Shown: positions 44,829 through 55,011 of the stretch, one piece after another
Numbering within the stretch: position 1 is the stretch's first letter
Layout: every line of letters starts with the position of its first letter
Assembly: GCF_002847445.1 (NCBI RefSeq)
Contig: NZ_CP025430.1
Span: forward strand, 1,550,001 to 1,614,000
Origin: Paracoccus zhejiangensis
GTDB taxonomy: Bacteria > Pseudomonadota > Alphaproteobacteria > Rhodobacterales > Rhodobacteraceae
Length of the DNA stretch: 64,000 nt
Direction: 5' to 3'
The notes under the pieces: generated by a model
Seen by the model: only the letters and a program-made list of their open reading frames with translations
The model's database searches: none
What the model was told of the DNA's origin: nothing
Translations under genes and position numbers: made by a program

Positions 44829-45898
44829 GACGACACCTTTCTGATCCACTGGTCCACGGCGACGGCGAAGATGATCAGCACGCCGATCAGGAAGAAGGTC
44901 CATTGCGGGTCGGTGCCGACAAGCCGCAGGCCCATCTCGAAGACGCCGACGATCAGCGCCCCGAAGAACATGCCGACGATCGAGCCGCGCCCACCGAAAA
45001 GCGAGATCCCCCCGATCACCACGGCGGTGATCGACTGGATATTGCCCAGAACCCCGGTCGAGGCGGTCGGCGAGACCGAGCCGAAGCGGCCGATCATCAC
45101 CCAGCCGGCAATGGCGCAGAAAAAGCCGGCCAGCGCATAGACCTGCAACAGGATCTTGTTCGTCTGCACCCCGGCGAGCTTGGCGGCCTCGGCATCGTCG
45201 CCGACCGCATAGACATGCCGGCCCCAGGCGGTATGGCGCAGCACATAGGCCATCACCGCGACCAGCACGATCAGCAGGAACACGGCGTAGAGCACCTTGA
45301 CCCCGCCCGGCTGGATCGCATTGCCCCAGAACTGCAGGGCCGGCGCGGCCTCGGCGATGTCTTGACTGCGGATGGTCTCGTTCTTCGAGAAGATGTAGTT
45401 CGAGGACAGGAAGATCTGCCAGGTCCCCAGGGTCACGATGAAGGGTGGCAGTTTCAGACGCGAGATGAGATAGCCGTTCAGCGCCCCCATCGCCGTGCCA
45501 AGCGCCAGCCCCATCACGATGGCCAGTGGCGCGGGGATGCCGAAGCGGAAGGTCAGTTGTCCCATCAGCACCGAGGAAAACACCGCGATGGCGCCGACGG
45601 ACAGGTCGATGCCCGCGGTCAGGATCACGATGGTCTGGGCGCAGCCGATGATGCCGACAATGGCAATCTGCTGCAGGATGGTCGACATGGTGGTGGCGCG
45701 GAAGAAGTTCTCCGACAAAAGCGCAAAAACAAGCACCGATATTACCAGCACGATCATCGGCACGGCCGAGGGTGTCTGGTGCAGCCAGTGCTGGATCTTC
45801 TTGACGAGGGACTTCTCCTCGCGAAATTCCGCGACGGTCTCCGAGGCGCCTTTCAGCCCCTCCTCGAACCCTGTCGCCGGCTTGGTATTATCCGTCAT
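44825..45898 (-). CDS. frcC: Sugar ABC transporter permease
   Basis: 357-aa inner-membrane permease of the CUT2/RbsC family with roughly ten membrane segments and the conserved GIDLSVGAIAV and GGISLFGGRGSIVG stretches. A ~55-residue cytoplasmic N-terminal extension precedes the first helix. GGAGGG lies 5 bases before the ATG. Confidence 0.92.
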   Translation of the reverse strand: MTDNTKPATGFEEGLKGASETVAEFREEKSLVKKIQHWLHQTPSAVPMIVLVISVLVFALLSENFFRATTMSTILQQIAIVGIIGCAQTIVILTAGIDLSVGAIAVFSSVLMGQLTFRFGIPAPLAIVMGLALGTAMGALNGYLISRLKLPPFIVTLGTWQIFLSSNYIFSKNETIRSQDIAEAAPALQFWGNAIQPGGVKVLYAVFLLIVLVAVMAYVLRHTAWGRHVYAVGDDAEAAKLAGVQTNKILLQVYALAGFFCAIAGWVMIGRFGSVSPTASTGVLGNIQSITAVVIGGISLFGGRGSIVGMFFGALIVGVFEMGLRLVGTDPQWTFFLIGVLIIFAVAVDQWIRKVSS

Positions 45899-45934
45899 GG
45901 GAGCCCTCCTTCTTCTGCACCCCGGACCCTGTGC

Positions 45935-45960
45935 AAAGGGCGGCGCGATGGCCGCCCTTT
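45935..45960 (-). terminator. Intergenic hairpin between frcB and frcC
   Basis: 10-bp perfect stem AAAGGGCGGC/GCCGCCCTTT with a 6-base loop, 40 bases past frcB. Such hairpins stabilise or partly terminate the binding-protein mRNA so it is made in excess over the permease. Confidence 0.65.
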
Positions 45961-45999
45961 CATCGATTCATGCGCGACCGCCGGGGCGGTCCGCCGGTC

Positions 46000-47028
46000 T
46001 TAGCCCCAGCAAAGCTCGGTGCCCTTGGCGGTATCGACCGACTCGACGCCATCGACCGGCTTGTCGGTGACCAGCGTCACCCCGGTGTCGAAGAAATCCT
46101 TGCCCTCGGTCGGGGCCGGCTTGGTGCCGTCTTTCGCATAGGCGGCAATCGCCTCGATCCCCAGCGAGGCCATCTGCAGCGGGTATTGCTGCGAGGTGGC
46201 GCCGATGATGCCGTCCTTGACGTTGGCCACGCCCGGGCAGCCGCCATCGACCGACACGATCAGGGTCGAGCCTTCCTTGCCCACGGCCTTCAGCGCCTCG
46301 TAGGCACCGGCCGCGGCAGGTTCGTTGATGGTATAGACAAGGTTGATGTCCGGGTCCTTGGCCAGCAGCGCCTCCATCGCCTTCAGCCCGCCCTCTTCGT
46401 TGCCGGCGGTGACTTCATGGCCGACCACGCGCGGATCGGTCTCGTCACCCCATTTCGAGGCATCGCCCAGATCGACGCCAAAGCCCTGCAGGAAGCCCTG
46501 GTCGCGCAGCACGTCGACCGAAGGCTGCGAGATCGCCAGGTCCAGCAACGCGATCTTGGCATTGGCAGCCTCGGCCCCCATCGTGGCGGCGGCCCATTTG
46601 CCGATCAGCTCGCCGGCGGCGAAGTTGTCGGTGGCAAAGGTCGCGTCAGCCGCATCGATCGGGTCCAGCGGCGTGTCGAGCGCGATGACCAGGATGCCCT
46701 GATCGCGCGCGGCCTTGACCGAGTCGACGATGGCGGCGGTATCCGAGGCGGTGATCAGGATGCCCTTCGCACCATCGGTCATGCAGGCCTCGATCGCGGC
46801 GACCTGCGCCTCGTTATCGCCATCGACCTGACCGGCATAGGATTTCAGCTCGACGCCCAGTTCGGCCGCCTTGGCCTCGGCCCCTTCCTTCATCTTCACG
46901 AAGAAGGGGTTGGTGTCGGTCTTGGTGATGAGGCAGGCCTTCACCGCATCCTGCGCTAAGGCGCCGCTGGCCGCGAAAGCCAGGATCGAACCGGCCAGCG
47001 AGGCGCGGAAAATCGTCTTCAGGGTCAT
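46000..47028 (-). CDS. frcB: Periplasmic sugar-binding protein (fructose type)
   Basis: 342 aa with a signal peptide ([19 protein letters not shown] then SGALAQ) and a periplasmic-binding fold of the RbsB type. The mature N-terminus [20 protein letters not shown] closely fits FrcB of the rhizobial fructose importer. GGAGGAGA precedes the ATG at 47028. First gene of the frcBCAK operon, divergent from its probable repressor. Confidence 0.92.
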   Translation of the reverse strand: MTLKTIFRASLAGSILAFAASGALAQDAVKACLITKTDTNPFFVKMKEGAEAKAAELGVELKSYAGQVDGDNEAQVAAIEACMTDGAKGILITASDTAAIVDSVKAARDQGILVIALDTPLDPIDAADATFATDNFAAGELIGKWAAATMGAEAANAKIALLDLAISQPSVDVLRDQGFLQGFGVDLGDASKWGDETDPRVVGHEVTAGNEEGGLKAMEALLAKDPDINLVYTINEPAAAGAYEALKAVGKEGSTLIVSVDGGCPGVANVKDGIIGATSQQYPLQMASLGIEAIAAYAKDGTKPAPTEGKDFFDTGVTLVTDKPVDGVESVDTAKGTELCWG

Positions 47029-47104
47029 GTTCTCTCCTCCAACCCGATACGGGAATCGTTGTCCCGCGACAGGAACAAGCAACCACATTCGATTCCCTCT
47101 TGTC

Positions 47105-47129
47105 AATAAATCAATTTGGTTGAATTAAT
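47105..47129. promoter_or_regulatory. Putative ROK-repressor operator
   Basis: AATAAATCAA (47105-47114) and TTGAATTAAT (47120-47129) form an inverted repeat matching at 8 of 10 positions, in the AT-rich gap between frcB and the ROK regulator. The form fits known ROK operators, but binding is inferred. Confidence 0.5.
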
Positions 47130-47148
47130 AATGGAAGGGGGACGGACC

Positions 47149-48324
47149 ATGCCGCAAGTGACCATGCCAGAGGCAAAATTCAGCAATAATGAACGGCTTG
47201 TTCTGGCTTTGCTGCGTCGCGAAGGACCAAAATCCCGCGCGGAAATTGCCGCAGCCACGGGGCTTTCGGCGCAGTCGGCGACAAATATCTCAAGGCAGTT
47301 GATTGATCTCGGCCTCATCGGCGAGGGTGAGGCGATTCGCGGCCGGGTCGGCCAGCCCTCGACGCCCCTGTCGCTTGCGGGGGATGGCGCCTTCTTCCTT
47401 GGCCTCAAGGTCGGTCGGCGGCTGGTGGAACTGGCGCTGGTCGATTTCACCGGCACCATCCGGATGCACCGGCAAGAGGTGCATCCCCATCCCGACCCCG
47501 ACCGGGTGGCCGGCTTCGCCCGCAACGCCATCGCCAGCTTCATCGACGCCCTGCCCCCCGAGCAGCGGGGCCGGATCGCCGGGCTTGGCATTGCCAGCCC
47601 CTTCCAGCTGTGGGACTGGGGCGCCGAAATGGCGGGCTGGCGCGGTCGCGACCTGCGCAGCGAGCTGGCGGCAGGCTTGCCCTTCCCGGTCTGGCTGGAA
47701 AATGACGGCACCTGTGCCTGCGCGGCCGAGCTGACCTTTGGTCGCCGCGATCTGCCGGATGATTTCCTCTATATCTATATCGCCCATTTTGCCGGCGGCG
47801 GGCTGGTGCTGGACGGCAAGCTGCGCTTTGGCCCGCATCGCAATGCCGGGGCTATCGGCTCGATGCCGGCACCGATGGGCGGGCAGGTGCTGGACCATGC
47901 CTCGGTCCTGCAACTCGAGGGGATGATCGGGACCCACCTGCCCCCGGACAATGCCGGCTGGACCGCGCCGCCCGAGACGGAACGGCACTGGGCGCGGCAG
48001 GCGGGCGAGGCCATGGCCTGGGCCGCCGTGACCAGCGCCGCCCTTGCCGATCTTGGCGCGGTGGTGATCGATGGCGCCCTGCCGCCCCGCACGCGCGACC
48101 TGCTGGTCGAGGAAACCCGTGCGGCGATCACCCGCCTGCCTGCGGCGGGACTGGACCCGCTTCCGGTGCTGACCGGCAGCCTTGGCCGCGCCGCCCGCAC
48201 CCTTGGCGCAGCGGCCCTACCCCTGTCGCATGTCTTCCTGCCCGATGGCGCGCTGTCGCTGCCGCACCCTCTGGCGCAGGCTGCGCAAATCGCCGATAAC
48301 CGTCAGCATGTTTCTGGGTCTTGA
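47149..48324 (+). CDS. frcR: ROK-family transcriptional repressor
   Basis: 391 aa. N-terminal winged helix (NERLVLALLRREGPKSRAEIA, then GLSAQSATNISRQLI) joined to a ROK sugar-kinase-like domain (FFLGLKVGRRLVEL, VWLENDGTCACAAEL). The typical ROK zinc motif is not obvious. The ATG at 47149 follows GGAAGGGGGAC; an upstream TTG at 47116 is less likely. It probably controls the divergent frc genes in response to the imported sugar or its phosphate. It overlaps xylB by 17 bases. Confidence 0.85.
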   Translation: MPQVTMPEAKFSNNERLVLALLRREGPKSRAEIAAATGLSAQSATNISRQLIDLGLIGEGEAIRGRVGQPSTPLSLAGDGAFFLGLKVGRRLVELALVDFTGTIRMHRQEVHPHPDPDRVAGFARNAIASFIDALPPEQRGRIAGLGIASPFQLWDWGAEMAGWRGRDLRSELAAGLPFPVWLENDGTCACAAELTFGRRDLPDDFLYIYIAHFAGGGLVLDGKLRFGPHRNAGAIGSMPAPMGGQVLDHASVLQLEGMIGTHLPPDNAGWTAPPETERHWARQAGEAMAWAAVTSAALADLGAVVIDGALPPRTRDLLVEETRAAITRLPAAGLDPLPVLTGSLGRAARTLGAAALPLSHVFLPDGALSLPHPLAQAAQIADNRQHVSGS

Positions 48325-49723
48325 TCTTGGCACCTCAGGGGTAAAGGCGGCGCTGATCGGTGACGATCAGGCCATCATTGCCACCGGCCACGCCGCGCTG
48401 TCCGTCAGCAATCCGCAACCCGGCTGGTCCGAACAGGACCCCGCCGACTGGATCGCCGCCTGTCGCAGCGCCATCGCTGAACTGGGCGTGACGCTGGACC
48501 GGGTCGCCGGCATCGGCCTCTCGGGCCAGATGCATGGCGCGGTCTGCCTCGACGCGGGCGATACGGTGCTGCGCCCGGCGATCCTGTGGAACGATGGCCG
48601 CGCCCATGCCGAGGCGGCGGCGCTGGACGCCGACCCGCGCTTTCGCCGGATCAGCGGCAATATCGTCTTCGCCGGCTTCACCGCGCCCAAGCTGGTCTGG
48701 ATGGCCCGGCACGAGCCAGATCTGTTCGCCCGCACCGCACGGGTGCTGCTGCCCAAGGATTACCTGCGGCTGTGGCTGACCGGCGAGCATGTGGGCGAGA
48801 TGTCGGATGCCTCGGGCACGGCCTGGTTTGACCCCGCCGCCCGCGACTGGTCCGACGAACTGCTTGCCGCCACCGGCATGACCCGCGCCCAGATGCCGGC
48901 GCTGGTCGAGGGCAGCGCGCCCTCGGGCCGGCTGCGCGCCGATCTCGCCGCCGAGCTGGGCCTGCCCGCCGGTATCCCGGTTGCGGGCGGTGCGGGCGAC
49001 AATGCCGCGACCGCCATCGCCGCCGGGATCTCCGGCCCCGGCCTCGGCTTTGTCTCGCTTGGCACCTCGGGCGTCATCTTCGCCGCCACCGACCGCTTCT
49101 GCCCCGCTCCCGAAACCGCCGTCCACGCCTTCTGCCATGCCCTGCCGGGGCGCTGGCACCAGATGGGGGTGATGCTGTCCGCCGCCTCGGCGCTGGACTG
49201 GTGGGCGCGGATCGTGGGCGGCAAGCCCGGCGATCTGCTGGCCGGGCTTGGCCCGGTGGCCGCGCCGGGCGCGGTGCGCTTCCTGCCCTATCTCTCGGGC
49301 GAGCGGACGCCGCTGAACGACACCGCGATCCGGGGGCAGTTCCTTGGCCTCGCCGCCGCGCATCGCCGCAACGACCTGACCCGCGCGGTGCTTGAAGGCG
49401 TGGCGCTGGCGCTGGCCGAGAACATGGCTGCGCTGAAGGCGGCAGGCGGTGGCGCGGATGCGCTGATCGCCATGGGTGGCGGCGCGCGTTCGGACCTGTG
49501 GCTCTCGATGCTTGCGCAGGCAACCGGCCTGCCGATCCTGCGCCCCGCCGGAGCCGAGGCCGGGGGCGCCTTCGGTGCCGCGCGTCTTGGCCTGATGGCC
49601 GCAACCGGCGCCGGCGAAGAGGTGCTGACCCCGCCCGAGACCGCCGCCGAGTTCCAGCCCGAGCCGGCGCTGACCGGCCCCTGGGCCGAGGCGCTGGCCG
49701 ATCTGCCGAGGCTGCGCGGCTGA
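48308..49723 (+). CDS. xylB: Xylulokinase (FGGY family)
   Basis: 471 aa. N-terminal GLDLGTSGVKAAL phosphate-binding motif, GLSGQMHGAV, ILWNDGRAHAEA, the catalytic-Asp region AGGAGDNAATAIA, and C-terminal MGGGARSDLWLSMLA. It phosphorylates D-xylulose or a related ketose. The start lies inside the end of the ROK gene without a good ribosome-binding site of its own, so translation is probably coupled. With the importer it forms an uptake-and-phosphorylation unit. Confidence 0.9.
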   Translation: MFLGLDLGTSGVKAALIGDDQAIIATGHAALSVSNPQPGWSEQDPADWIAACRSAIAELGVTLDRVAGIGLSGQMHGAVCLDAGDTVLRPAILWNDGRAHAEAAALDADPRFRRISGNIVFAGFTAPKLVWMARHEPDLFARTARVLLPKDYLRLWLTGEHVGEMSDASGTAWFDPAARDWSDELLAATGMTRAQMPALVEGSAPSGRLRADLAAELGLPAGIPVAGGAGDNAATAIAAGISGPGLGFVSLGTSGVIFAATDRFCPAPETAVHAFCHALPGRWHQMGVMLSAASALDWWARIVGGKPGDLLAGLGPVAAPGAVRFLPYLSGERTPLNDTAIRGQFLGLAAAHRRNDLTRAVLEGVALALAENMAALKAAGGGADALIAMGGGARSDLWLSMLAQATGLPILRPAGAEAGGAFGAARLGLMAATGAGEEVLTPPETAAEFQPEPALTGPWAEALADLPRLRG

Positions 49724-49877
49724 CGCGGTTTACCGTGCAGCCGCAGCATCTTGACACCACCCGAATCCCCTCTATAAGCGCAGCCTTCATTGGTGTTGGT
49801 GGCCCCTGCAAGGGGATGCCTGTCGGGGGAAACCCAAAGGACAACGCCCTTTTGAAACACACAAAAGGAGATCAGCC

Positions 49878-50498
49878 GTGACCAAACGCACGTCTGCCAA
49901 GTACAAGATCGACCGCCGCATGGGCGAAAACATCTGGGGCCGCGCCAAATCCCCGGTGAACCGCCGCGAATACGGCCCCGGCCAGCACGGCCAGCGCCGC
50001 AAGAACAAGCTGTCGGATTTCGGCACCCAGCTGCGCGCCAAGCAGAAGCTGAAGGGCTATTACGGCGACCTGACGGAAAAACAGTTCCGTCGCATCTATG
50101 CCGAGGCCGAGCGCGTCAAGGGCGATACCGGTGAGAACCTGGTCGGCCTGCTCGAGCGCCGCCTGGACGCCGTCGTCTACCGCGCCAAGTTCGTCCCGAC
50201 CATCTTCGCCGCCCGCCAGTTCGTGAACCACGGCCACGTGACCGTGAACGGCCAGCGCGTGAACATCGCCTCCTACCGCGTGAAGGAAGGCGACGTGATC
50301 GCCGTCCGCGACCGCTCGAAGCAGCTGGCCATCGTGCTGGAAGCCGTGGGCCTGGCCGAGCGTGACGTGCCCGACTATCTGGAAGTCGACACCAACAAGC
50401 TGACTGCCACCTTCGTGCGCACCCCGGCGCTCGGCGACGTGCCCTATGCCGTCGTGATGGAGCCGAACCTGGTCGTCGAATATTACGCGAAGAACTGA
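49878..50498 (+). CDS. rpsD: 30S ribosomal protein S4
   Basis: 206 aa. Starts [20 protein letters not shown], with the S4 RNA-binding domain [40 protein letters not shown] start with AAAGGAG 8 bases upstream. It stands alone with its own terminator, as usual in alphaproteobacteria. The 154-base gap upstream holds its promoter. Confidence 0.97.
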   Translation: MTKRTSAKYKIDRRMGENIWGRAKSPVNRREYGPGQHGQRRKNKLSDFGTQLRAKQKLKGYYGDLTEKQFRRIYAEAERVKGDTGENLVGLLERRLDAVVYRAKFVPTIFAARQFVNHGHVTVNGQRVNIASYRVKEGDVIAVRDRSKQLAIVLEAVGLAERDVPDYLEVDTNKLTATFVRTPALGDVPYAVVMEPNLVVEYYAKN

Positions 50499-50522
50499 TC
50501 CGGTTCTTCAGCGCGAAATGCG

Positions 50523-50552
50523 AAAGGCCGTCCCTCGGGGCGGCCTTTTTTG
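50523..50552 (+). terminator. Terminator of rpsD
   Basis: Stem AAAGGCCG/CGGCCTTT followed by TTTTGTTTT, 25 bases past the stop. Confidence 0.88.
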
Positions 50553-50660
50553 TTTTCGTGCGATCGCGCTGGCTGCTGCAAGGCCGCTGCGAGGCTTTTG
50601 CATGGCTCCGCTTTCGCCGATCAGAGGGCAAGCGCCTGCCCGTGGGATGGCGCCGTGACA

Positions 50661-50790
50661 GTCCGTCGAGGCGCTTTATGGTGCCAAGTCCCTCTCCTGC
50701 CTGAACGCAGGACCAGCGGCACCAAAGCGCCAGCCCGCCGGAACGGGCAGGCGCTGGCCCGGGCGGGCTTCGCCCTTGTCCCCGGGCCGG
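50661..50790 (+). repeat. Extragenic hairpin cassette, copy 1
   Basis: GGCGCTTT and GGTGCC (50670-50685) pair with GGCACC and AAAGCGCC (50718-50731) around an inner CCTGC/GCAGG stem; further GC palindromes follow to CTTGTCCCCGGGCCGG. The final ~40 bases match a second cassette at 59020-59058. No coding function is evident in 50553-50852. Confidence 0.55.
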
Positions 50791-50852
50791 TCGCGGGATC
50801 GGGCAGCAGCAAGATCAAGACCTTTGCTCGACATCCTGACGCATCACTGCAA

Positions 50853-50877
50853 CAAAAAAGGGGCGCCAAGCGCCCCT
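50853..50877 (-). terminator. Terminator of the MipA-family gene
   Basis: GGGGCGC/GCGCCCC stem with a 3-base loop followed on the minus strand by TTTTTTG. Confidence 0.85.
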
Positions 50878-50900
50878 CTTCATCCCCATTTCAATCCGGC

Positions 50901-51653
50901 TCAGAACCCGAAGCTGAAGTTCCGCACGATCCCCAGCCGCACCGAGGGCTGTTCCTTGTCCTGCACCAGCGGGCTGTCGGCGGCGTCGCCGACGAGGCGG
51001 CCATATTCGATCTCGCCCAGAAGCGCGGTCTTGTCGTTCAGCGAATAACGCGCCGACAGCTTGGCCGCCGCCTTGGTGAAGCCGCCGCCGGGGCTGTAGG
51101 CGGCATTGCCGCTCGAGGCCGACTGGTCGGGGGTCACGCCGAAATAGGTCTCGACATATTCGCTGTCGCCATAGGTCATCTCGAGGCTCGACCACATGGT
51201 CAGCTTGTCATTGACCTCGCTGCGATAGCGCACGCCCAGCTCGCCGGTCACGCCGTGATGGCCGCCGAAGCCCTGGCGGGCGCGCAGATAGCCGTTCACC
51301 GGACCCTGGCCATAGCTCAGCTGGCCACCAAGCTCATAGGCACGGCTGATATCACCCATGCCGGCCAGCGCGGCATCGTCATCCTCGTTGCGCTCGCCCA
51401 CCAGGCCGAACACCGGCAGGATCGAAAATCCGTCAAGATTGCCCTTGCCCGGCTCGCCAAAGCTGGCATTGCGCAGGATCAGCCAGGGGCTTGCCTCGTG
51501 ATCCTCGGCACCGGGATATTTGGGACCATAGCTGACGCCAAGGCCGACATCGGCCGACAGCGTGCCCCAGCGATTGCCCAGGCTCATGTCCTGCGCCGAC
51601 GCGACCGAGGCCAGCGGAGCGGCCAGCAGGGCAAGCATCAGGATGTGTTTCAT
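50901..51653 (-). CDS. MipA/OmpV-family outer-membrane protein
   Basis: 250 aa. Signal peptide MKHILMLALLAAPLASVASA, then alternating beta-strand pattern ending in FSFGF with a terminal Phe, typical of outer-membrane barrels. The motif GVSYGPKYPGAEDHEASPW fits the MipA/OmpV family. Role may be as scaffold for murein enzymes or a porin; not determinable here. Confidence 0.85.
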   Translation of the reverse strand: MKHILMLALLAAPLASVASAQDMSLGNRWGTLSADVGLGVSYGPKYPGAEDHEASPWLILRNASFGEPGKGNLDGFSILPVFGLVGERNEDDDAALAGMGDISRAYELGGQLSYGQGPVNGYLRARQGFGGHHGVTGELGVRYRSEVNDKLTMWSSLEMTYGDSEYVETYFGVTPDQSASSGNAAYSPGGGFTKAAAKLSARYSLNDKTALLGEIEYGRLVGDAADSPLVQDKEQPSVRLGIVRNFSFGF

Positions 51654-51779
51654 AGGGCTATCCCCGCAAAGGTCTTACGCAACTTGAAATCGTCCTAGAA
51701 GCGAATCAGGCACACGCGCAAGGTCAGCACCGCCAGTTTACACGATCCGTGGACCAGCGGCGCAAATTAGCAACAATCC

Positions 51780-53642
51780 CTAGCCCTTTTCCGCCATGTC
51801 GAGGTTCTCGATCGCCTTCAGCCACAGGTTCTCCGCCCGTGACATGGCCTCGACAGCCTCGGCATGCTTGCGGCCCCATTTCTCGGCCTCGACCGGGTTC
51901 TGGTAGATGACCGGATCGGCCAGTTTCTGGTCCAGCTTCGCCAGCATCTCGCTCAGCTTGCCGACGCGATCCTCGGCCCGGCGCGCCTCGGCCCGCAGTT
52001 CCAGAACCTCGTCGCGGCTGGCGCGTTTCGGCGCGGGCGCGGCAACGGGTTGCGGCGGGGCGGCGCGCGATTTGCCAGAGCCATCGCCCTGCAGCAGGAA
52101 CTGGCGATAATCGTCCAGATCGCCCTGCCAGGGGCTGACCGCACCATCCTTGACCAGCCACAGCCGGTCGGCGACCAGACCCAGCAGATGCATGTCATGG
52201 CTGACCAGCACCACCGCGCCGGTATAGTCGTTCAGCGCCTCGGTCAGCGCCTCGCGGCTTTCGATGTCGAGGTGGTTGGTCGGTTCGTCGAGAATCAGGA
52301 TATGCGGCGCGTCGATGGTGGCGATCAGCAGCGACAGCCGTGCCTTCTGCCCGCCCGACAATTGCCCGACCTTGGTGCCGGCCTGCGCCTCCATCAGCCC
52401 GAAGCCTGCCAGCCGCGCCCGCAGCCGGGGCGGCGCCTCGTCGGGGCGCAAGCGGCGGATGTGATCCAGCGGGGTTTCGTCCAGATAGAGCTCGTCCACC
52501 TGGTGTTGCGCGAAATAGCCGATGCGCAGCTTGCTCGACCGGGTCAGCGTGCCTTCCATCACCGGCAGGCGCTCGGCCAGCAGTTTCGACAGGGTCGATT
52601 TCCCCTGCCCGTTCCGGCCCAAAAGCGCGATCCGGTCGTCCTGATCGATGCGCAGGCTCAGCCGTTTCAGCACGGCGCGGGTGCCATAGCCGACCGCCAC
52701 GTCTTCCATGGCGATGATCGGCGGCGACAGTTCCTCGGGCTGGGGAAAGCTGAAGCGGTGGAATTTCGCCTCTTCCGGGGCGGTGATCGGCGTCATCTTT
52801 TCCAGCATCTTCACCCGCGACTGCGCCTGACGGGCCTTGCTGGCCTTGGCGCGGAAGCGGTCGACGAAGCTTTGCAGATGGTCGCGGCGGGCTTGCTGCT
52901 TCTTCGCCTCGGCCGCCTGCAGCGCCCGCCGTTCGGCCCTGAGCTTCGCAAAGCTGTCATAGCCGCCGGTATAAAGCACCAGCTTGCGGTTCTCGAGATG
53001 CAGGATATGGCCGACGGCGCGGTTCAGAAGGCCGCGGTCGTGGCTGATGACGATGACCGTGTGGGGATAGCGCGCCAGATAGCCTTCCAGCCAGAGCGCA
53101 CCTTCCAGGTCCAGGTAGTTGGTCGGTTCGTCCAGCAGGAGCACATCCGGCTGGCTGAACAGCACCCCGGCCAGCGCGATCCGCATCCGCCAGCCGCCCG
53201 AGAAATCGCCGCTCGGCCGGGCCTGATCGGCGGTCGAGAAGCCGAGCCCGTCAAGGATCGAAGCCGCGCGCGCCTCTGCCGACCAGGCATCGATATCGGC
53301 CAGCCGGGTCTGGATCTCGGCGATGCGATGGGGATCGGTGGCGGTCTCGCTTTCGATCAGCAGCGCCGCGCGTTCCTCATCCGCCTCCAGCACGGTCTCG
53401 AGAACCGAGGTCTCGGTGCCCGGCGCTTCCTGTGCCACGCCGCCGATGCGGGCGCGGTTCGGCAGGCTGATGGACCCGCCATCCAGCGACAGCTCGCCCC
53501 GGATCAGCCGGAACAGCGTGGTTTTGCCGGCGCCATTGGGACCGACAAGGCCGACCTTGTGGCCGGCGGGAATCGTGGCCGTGGCGCCGTCAAACAGCGG
53601 CCGGCCCGAGATGGAATAAGAGATATCGTCGATGCGCAACAT
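51780..53642 (-). CDS. ABC-F family ATPase (YheS/Uup-like)
   Basis: 620 aa with two ATP-binding cassettes and no membrane segments. Cassette 1: GPNGAGKTT, LSGGWRMRIA-like signature, VLLLDEPTNYLD. Linker with AKKQQARRDHLQSFVDRFRA. Cassette 2: GRNGQGKST, LSGGQKARLS, ILILDEPTNHLD. ABC-F proteins act on the ribosomal E site. The C-terminal tail after residue 540 is a charged coiled coil, as in YheS and Uup. The ribosome-binding site is weak. Confidence 0.92.
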   Translation of the reverse strand: MLRIDDISYSISGRPLFDGATATIPAGHKVGLVGPNGAGKTTLFRLIRGELSLDGGSISLPNRARIGGVAQEAPGTETSVLETVLEADEERAALLIESETATDPHRIAEIQTRLADIDAWSAEARAASILDGLGFSTADQARPSGDFSGGWRMRIALAGVLFSQPDVLLLDEPTNYLDLEGALWLEGYLARYPHTVIVISHDRGLLNRAVGHILHLENRKLVLYTGGYDSFAKLRAERRALQAAEAKKQQARRDHLQSFVDRFRAKASKARQAQSRVKMLEKMTPITAPEEAKFHRFSFPQPEELSPPIIAMEDVAVGYGTRAVLKRLSLRIDQDDRIALLGRNGQGKSTLSKLLAERLPVMEGTLTRSSKLRIGYFAQHQVDELYLDETPLDHIRRLRPDEAPPRLRARLAGFGLMEAQAGTKVGQLSGGQKARLSLLIATIDAPHILILDEPTNHLDIESREALTEALNDYTGAVVLVSHDMHLLGLVADRLWLVKDGAVSPWQGDLDDYRQFLLQGDGSGKSRAAPPQPVAAPAPKRASRDEVLELRAEARRAEDRVGKLSEMLAKLDQKLADPVIYQNPVEAEKWGRKHAEAVEAMSRAENLWLKAIENLDMAEKG

Positions 53643-53724
53643 GATGGTCGGGGCATGGCTGAAGCGGCGCGGGTCGTCAATGGCCCGTTGCGCCTTCTGG
53701 CCGGCGGGGCGGATTCGATCTTGA

Positions 53725-53747
53725 ATTATGTTATGTTATTACATAAT
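53725..53747. promoter_or_regulatory. Putative Zur box
   Basis: ATTATGT-N9-ACATAAT inverted repeat in an AT-rich patch 44 bases before the COG0523 gene. The form (TTATGTTATTACATAA) resembles Zur operators, and COG0523 genes in Paracoccus are known to be zinc-repressed. Confidence 0.6.
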
Positions 53748-53790
53748 ACTATCGGCCCATAAACCAACCGCCCCAGTCACAGGATATCCC

Positions 53791-55008
53791 ATGACCGCCT
53801 TCAACCGCCTTCCCGTCACCGTGCTCTCGGGCTTCCTGGGGGCGGGCAAGACCACGCTGATGAACCATGTCCTGAACAACCGCGCCGGGTTGAGGGTCGC
53901 GGTCATCGTCAATGACATGTCCGAGGTGAATATCGACGCCGACCTGATCCGCGCGGACAGCGACCTGTCCCGCACCGAGGAGACACTGGTCGAGATGTCG
54001 AACGGCTGCATCTGCTGCACGCTGCGCGATGACCTGCTGGTCGAGGTGCGCCGGCTCGCGCTGGCGGGGCGCTTTGACTATCTGCTGATCGAAAGCTCGG
54101 GCATCTCGGAACCCCTGCCGGTGGCGACCACCTTCGAGTTCACCGATGAACGCGGCGACAGCCTGTCGGACGTGGCCCGGCTGGACACGATGGTCACCGT
54201 GGCCGACGCGATCCACCTGCCAGGGGACTTCGCCAGTCATGACCTTCTGTCCGATCGCGGCGAGGTGGCAGGGCCGGATGACCGGCGCGAACTGGTGTCG
54301 CTGCTGGCCGAACAGATCGAGTTTGCCGATGTGGTGGTGCTGAACAAGGCGCGCGATGCCGGGCCGGAAGCGGTCGAGATCGGCCGCCGGATCATCCGCA
54401 GCCTGAACGCCGATGCCCGCATCATCGAGGCCGATCACGGGCAGGTCCCGCCCGCGGCGATCCTTGACACCGGCCTTTTCGATTTCGACCGGGCGCATGA
54501 TCATTCGATGTGGGTGAAAGAGCTTTATGGCCACGCCGATCACACCCCGGAGACCGAGGAGTACGGCATCAGCTCCTTCGTCTATCGCGCCCGCAGGCCG
54601 TTTGACCCGCGCAAGATCCACGCCCTGCTCTCGGGTCCCCTGCCCGGTGTCCTGCGCGCCAAGGGCCATTTCTGGATCGCCACGCAACCCGACTGGGTGG
54701 CGGAGTTTTCGCTGGTGGGGTCGCTCTCCAGCATCCGCCCGCTCGGCCAATGGTGGGCTGCGATCCCCGAGGCGCGCTGGCCAAGCCGGGGCGAGGACCG
54801 CGCCATCATCCGCCAGAACTGGGCGGAGCCTTGGGGTGATCGGCGGCAGGAGATCGTCTTCATCGGCAACAACATGGACGAGGACGGGTTGCGCCATCGG
54901 CTCGATGCCTGCCTGATCGGCGAAGAGGCTGGCGAGGACCCGAAGGCCTGGTCCGGCATGACCGACCCCTTCCCGCGCTGGCGTCGCGCGGAAACGCAAG
55001 CGGCGTGA
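53791..55008 (+). CDS. COG0523 (CobW-type) GTPase, probable zinc metallochaperone
   Basis: 405 aa. GTPase P-loop GFLGAGKTT, metal-binding [14 protein letters not shown] (CxCC), ESSGISEP switch region, VLNKARD (NKxD-like), and a CobW C-terminal domain with [10 protein letters not shown]. The ATG at 53791 has AGGATAT upstream. Proteins of this clade deliver zinc under limitation; the likely Zur box supports this. Convergent with fahA, 3 bases apart. Confidence 0.88.
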   Translation: MTAFNRLPVTVLSGFLGAGKTTLMNHVLNNRAGLRVAVIVNDMSEVNIDADLIRADSDLSRTEETLVEMSNGCICCTLRDDLLVEVRRLALAGRFDYLLIESSGISEPLPVATTFEFTDERGDSLSDVARLDTMVTVADAIHLPGDFASHDLLSDRGEVAGPDDRRELVSLLAEQIEFADVVVLNKARDAGPEAVEIGRRIIRSLNADARIIEADHGQVPPAAILDTGLFDFDRAHDHSMWVKELYGHADHTPETEEYGISSFVYRARRPFDPRKIHALLSGPLPGVLRAKGHFWIATQPDWVAEFSLVGSLSSIRPLGQWWAAIPEARWPSRGEDRAIIRQNWAEPWGDRRQEIVFIGNNMDEDGLRHRLDACLIGEEAGEDPKAWSGMTDPFPRWRRAETQAA

Positions 55009-55011
55009 TCG

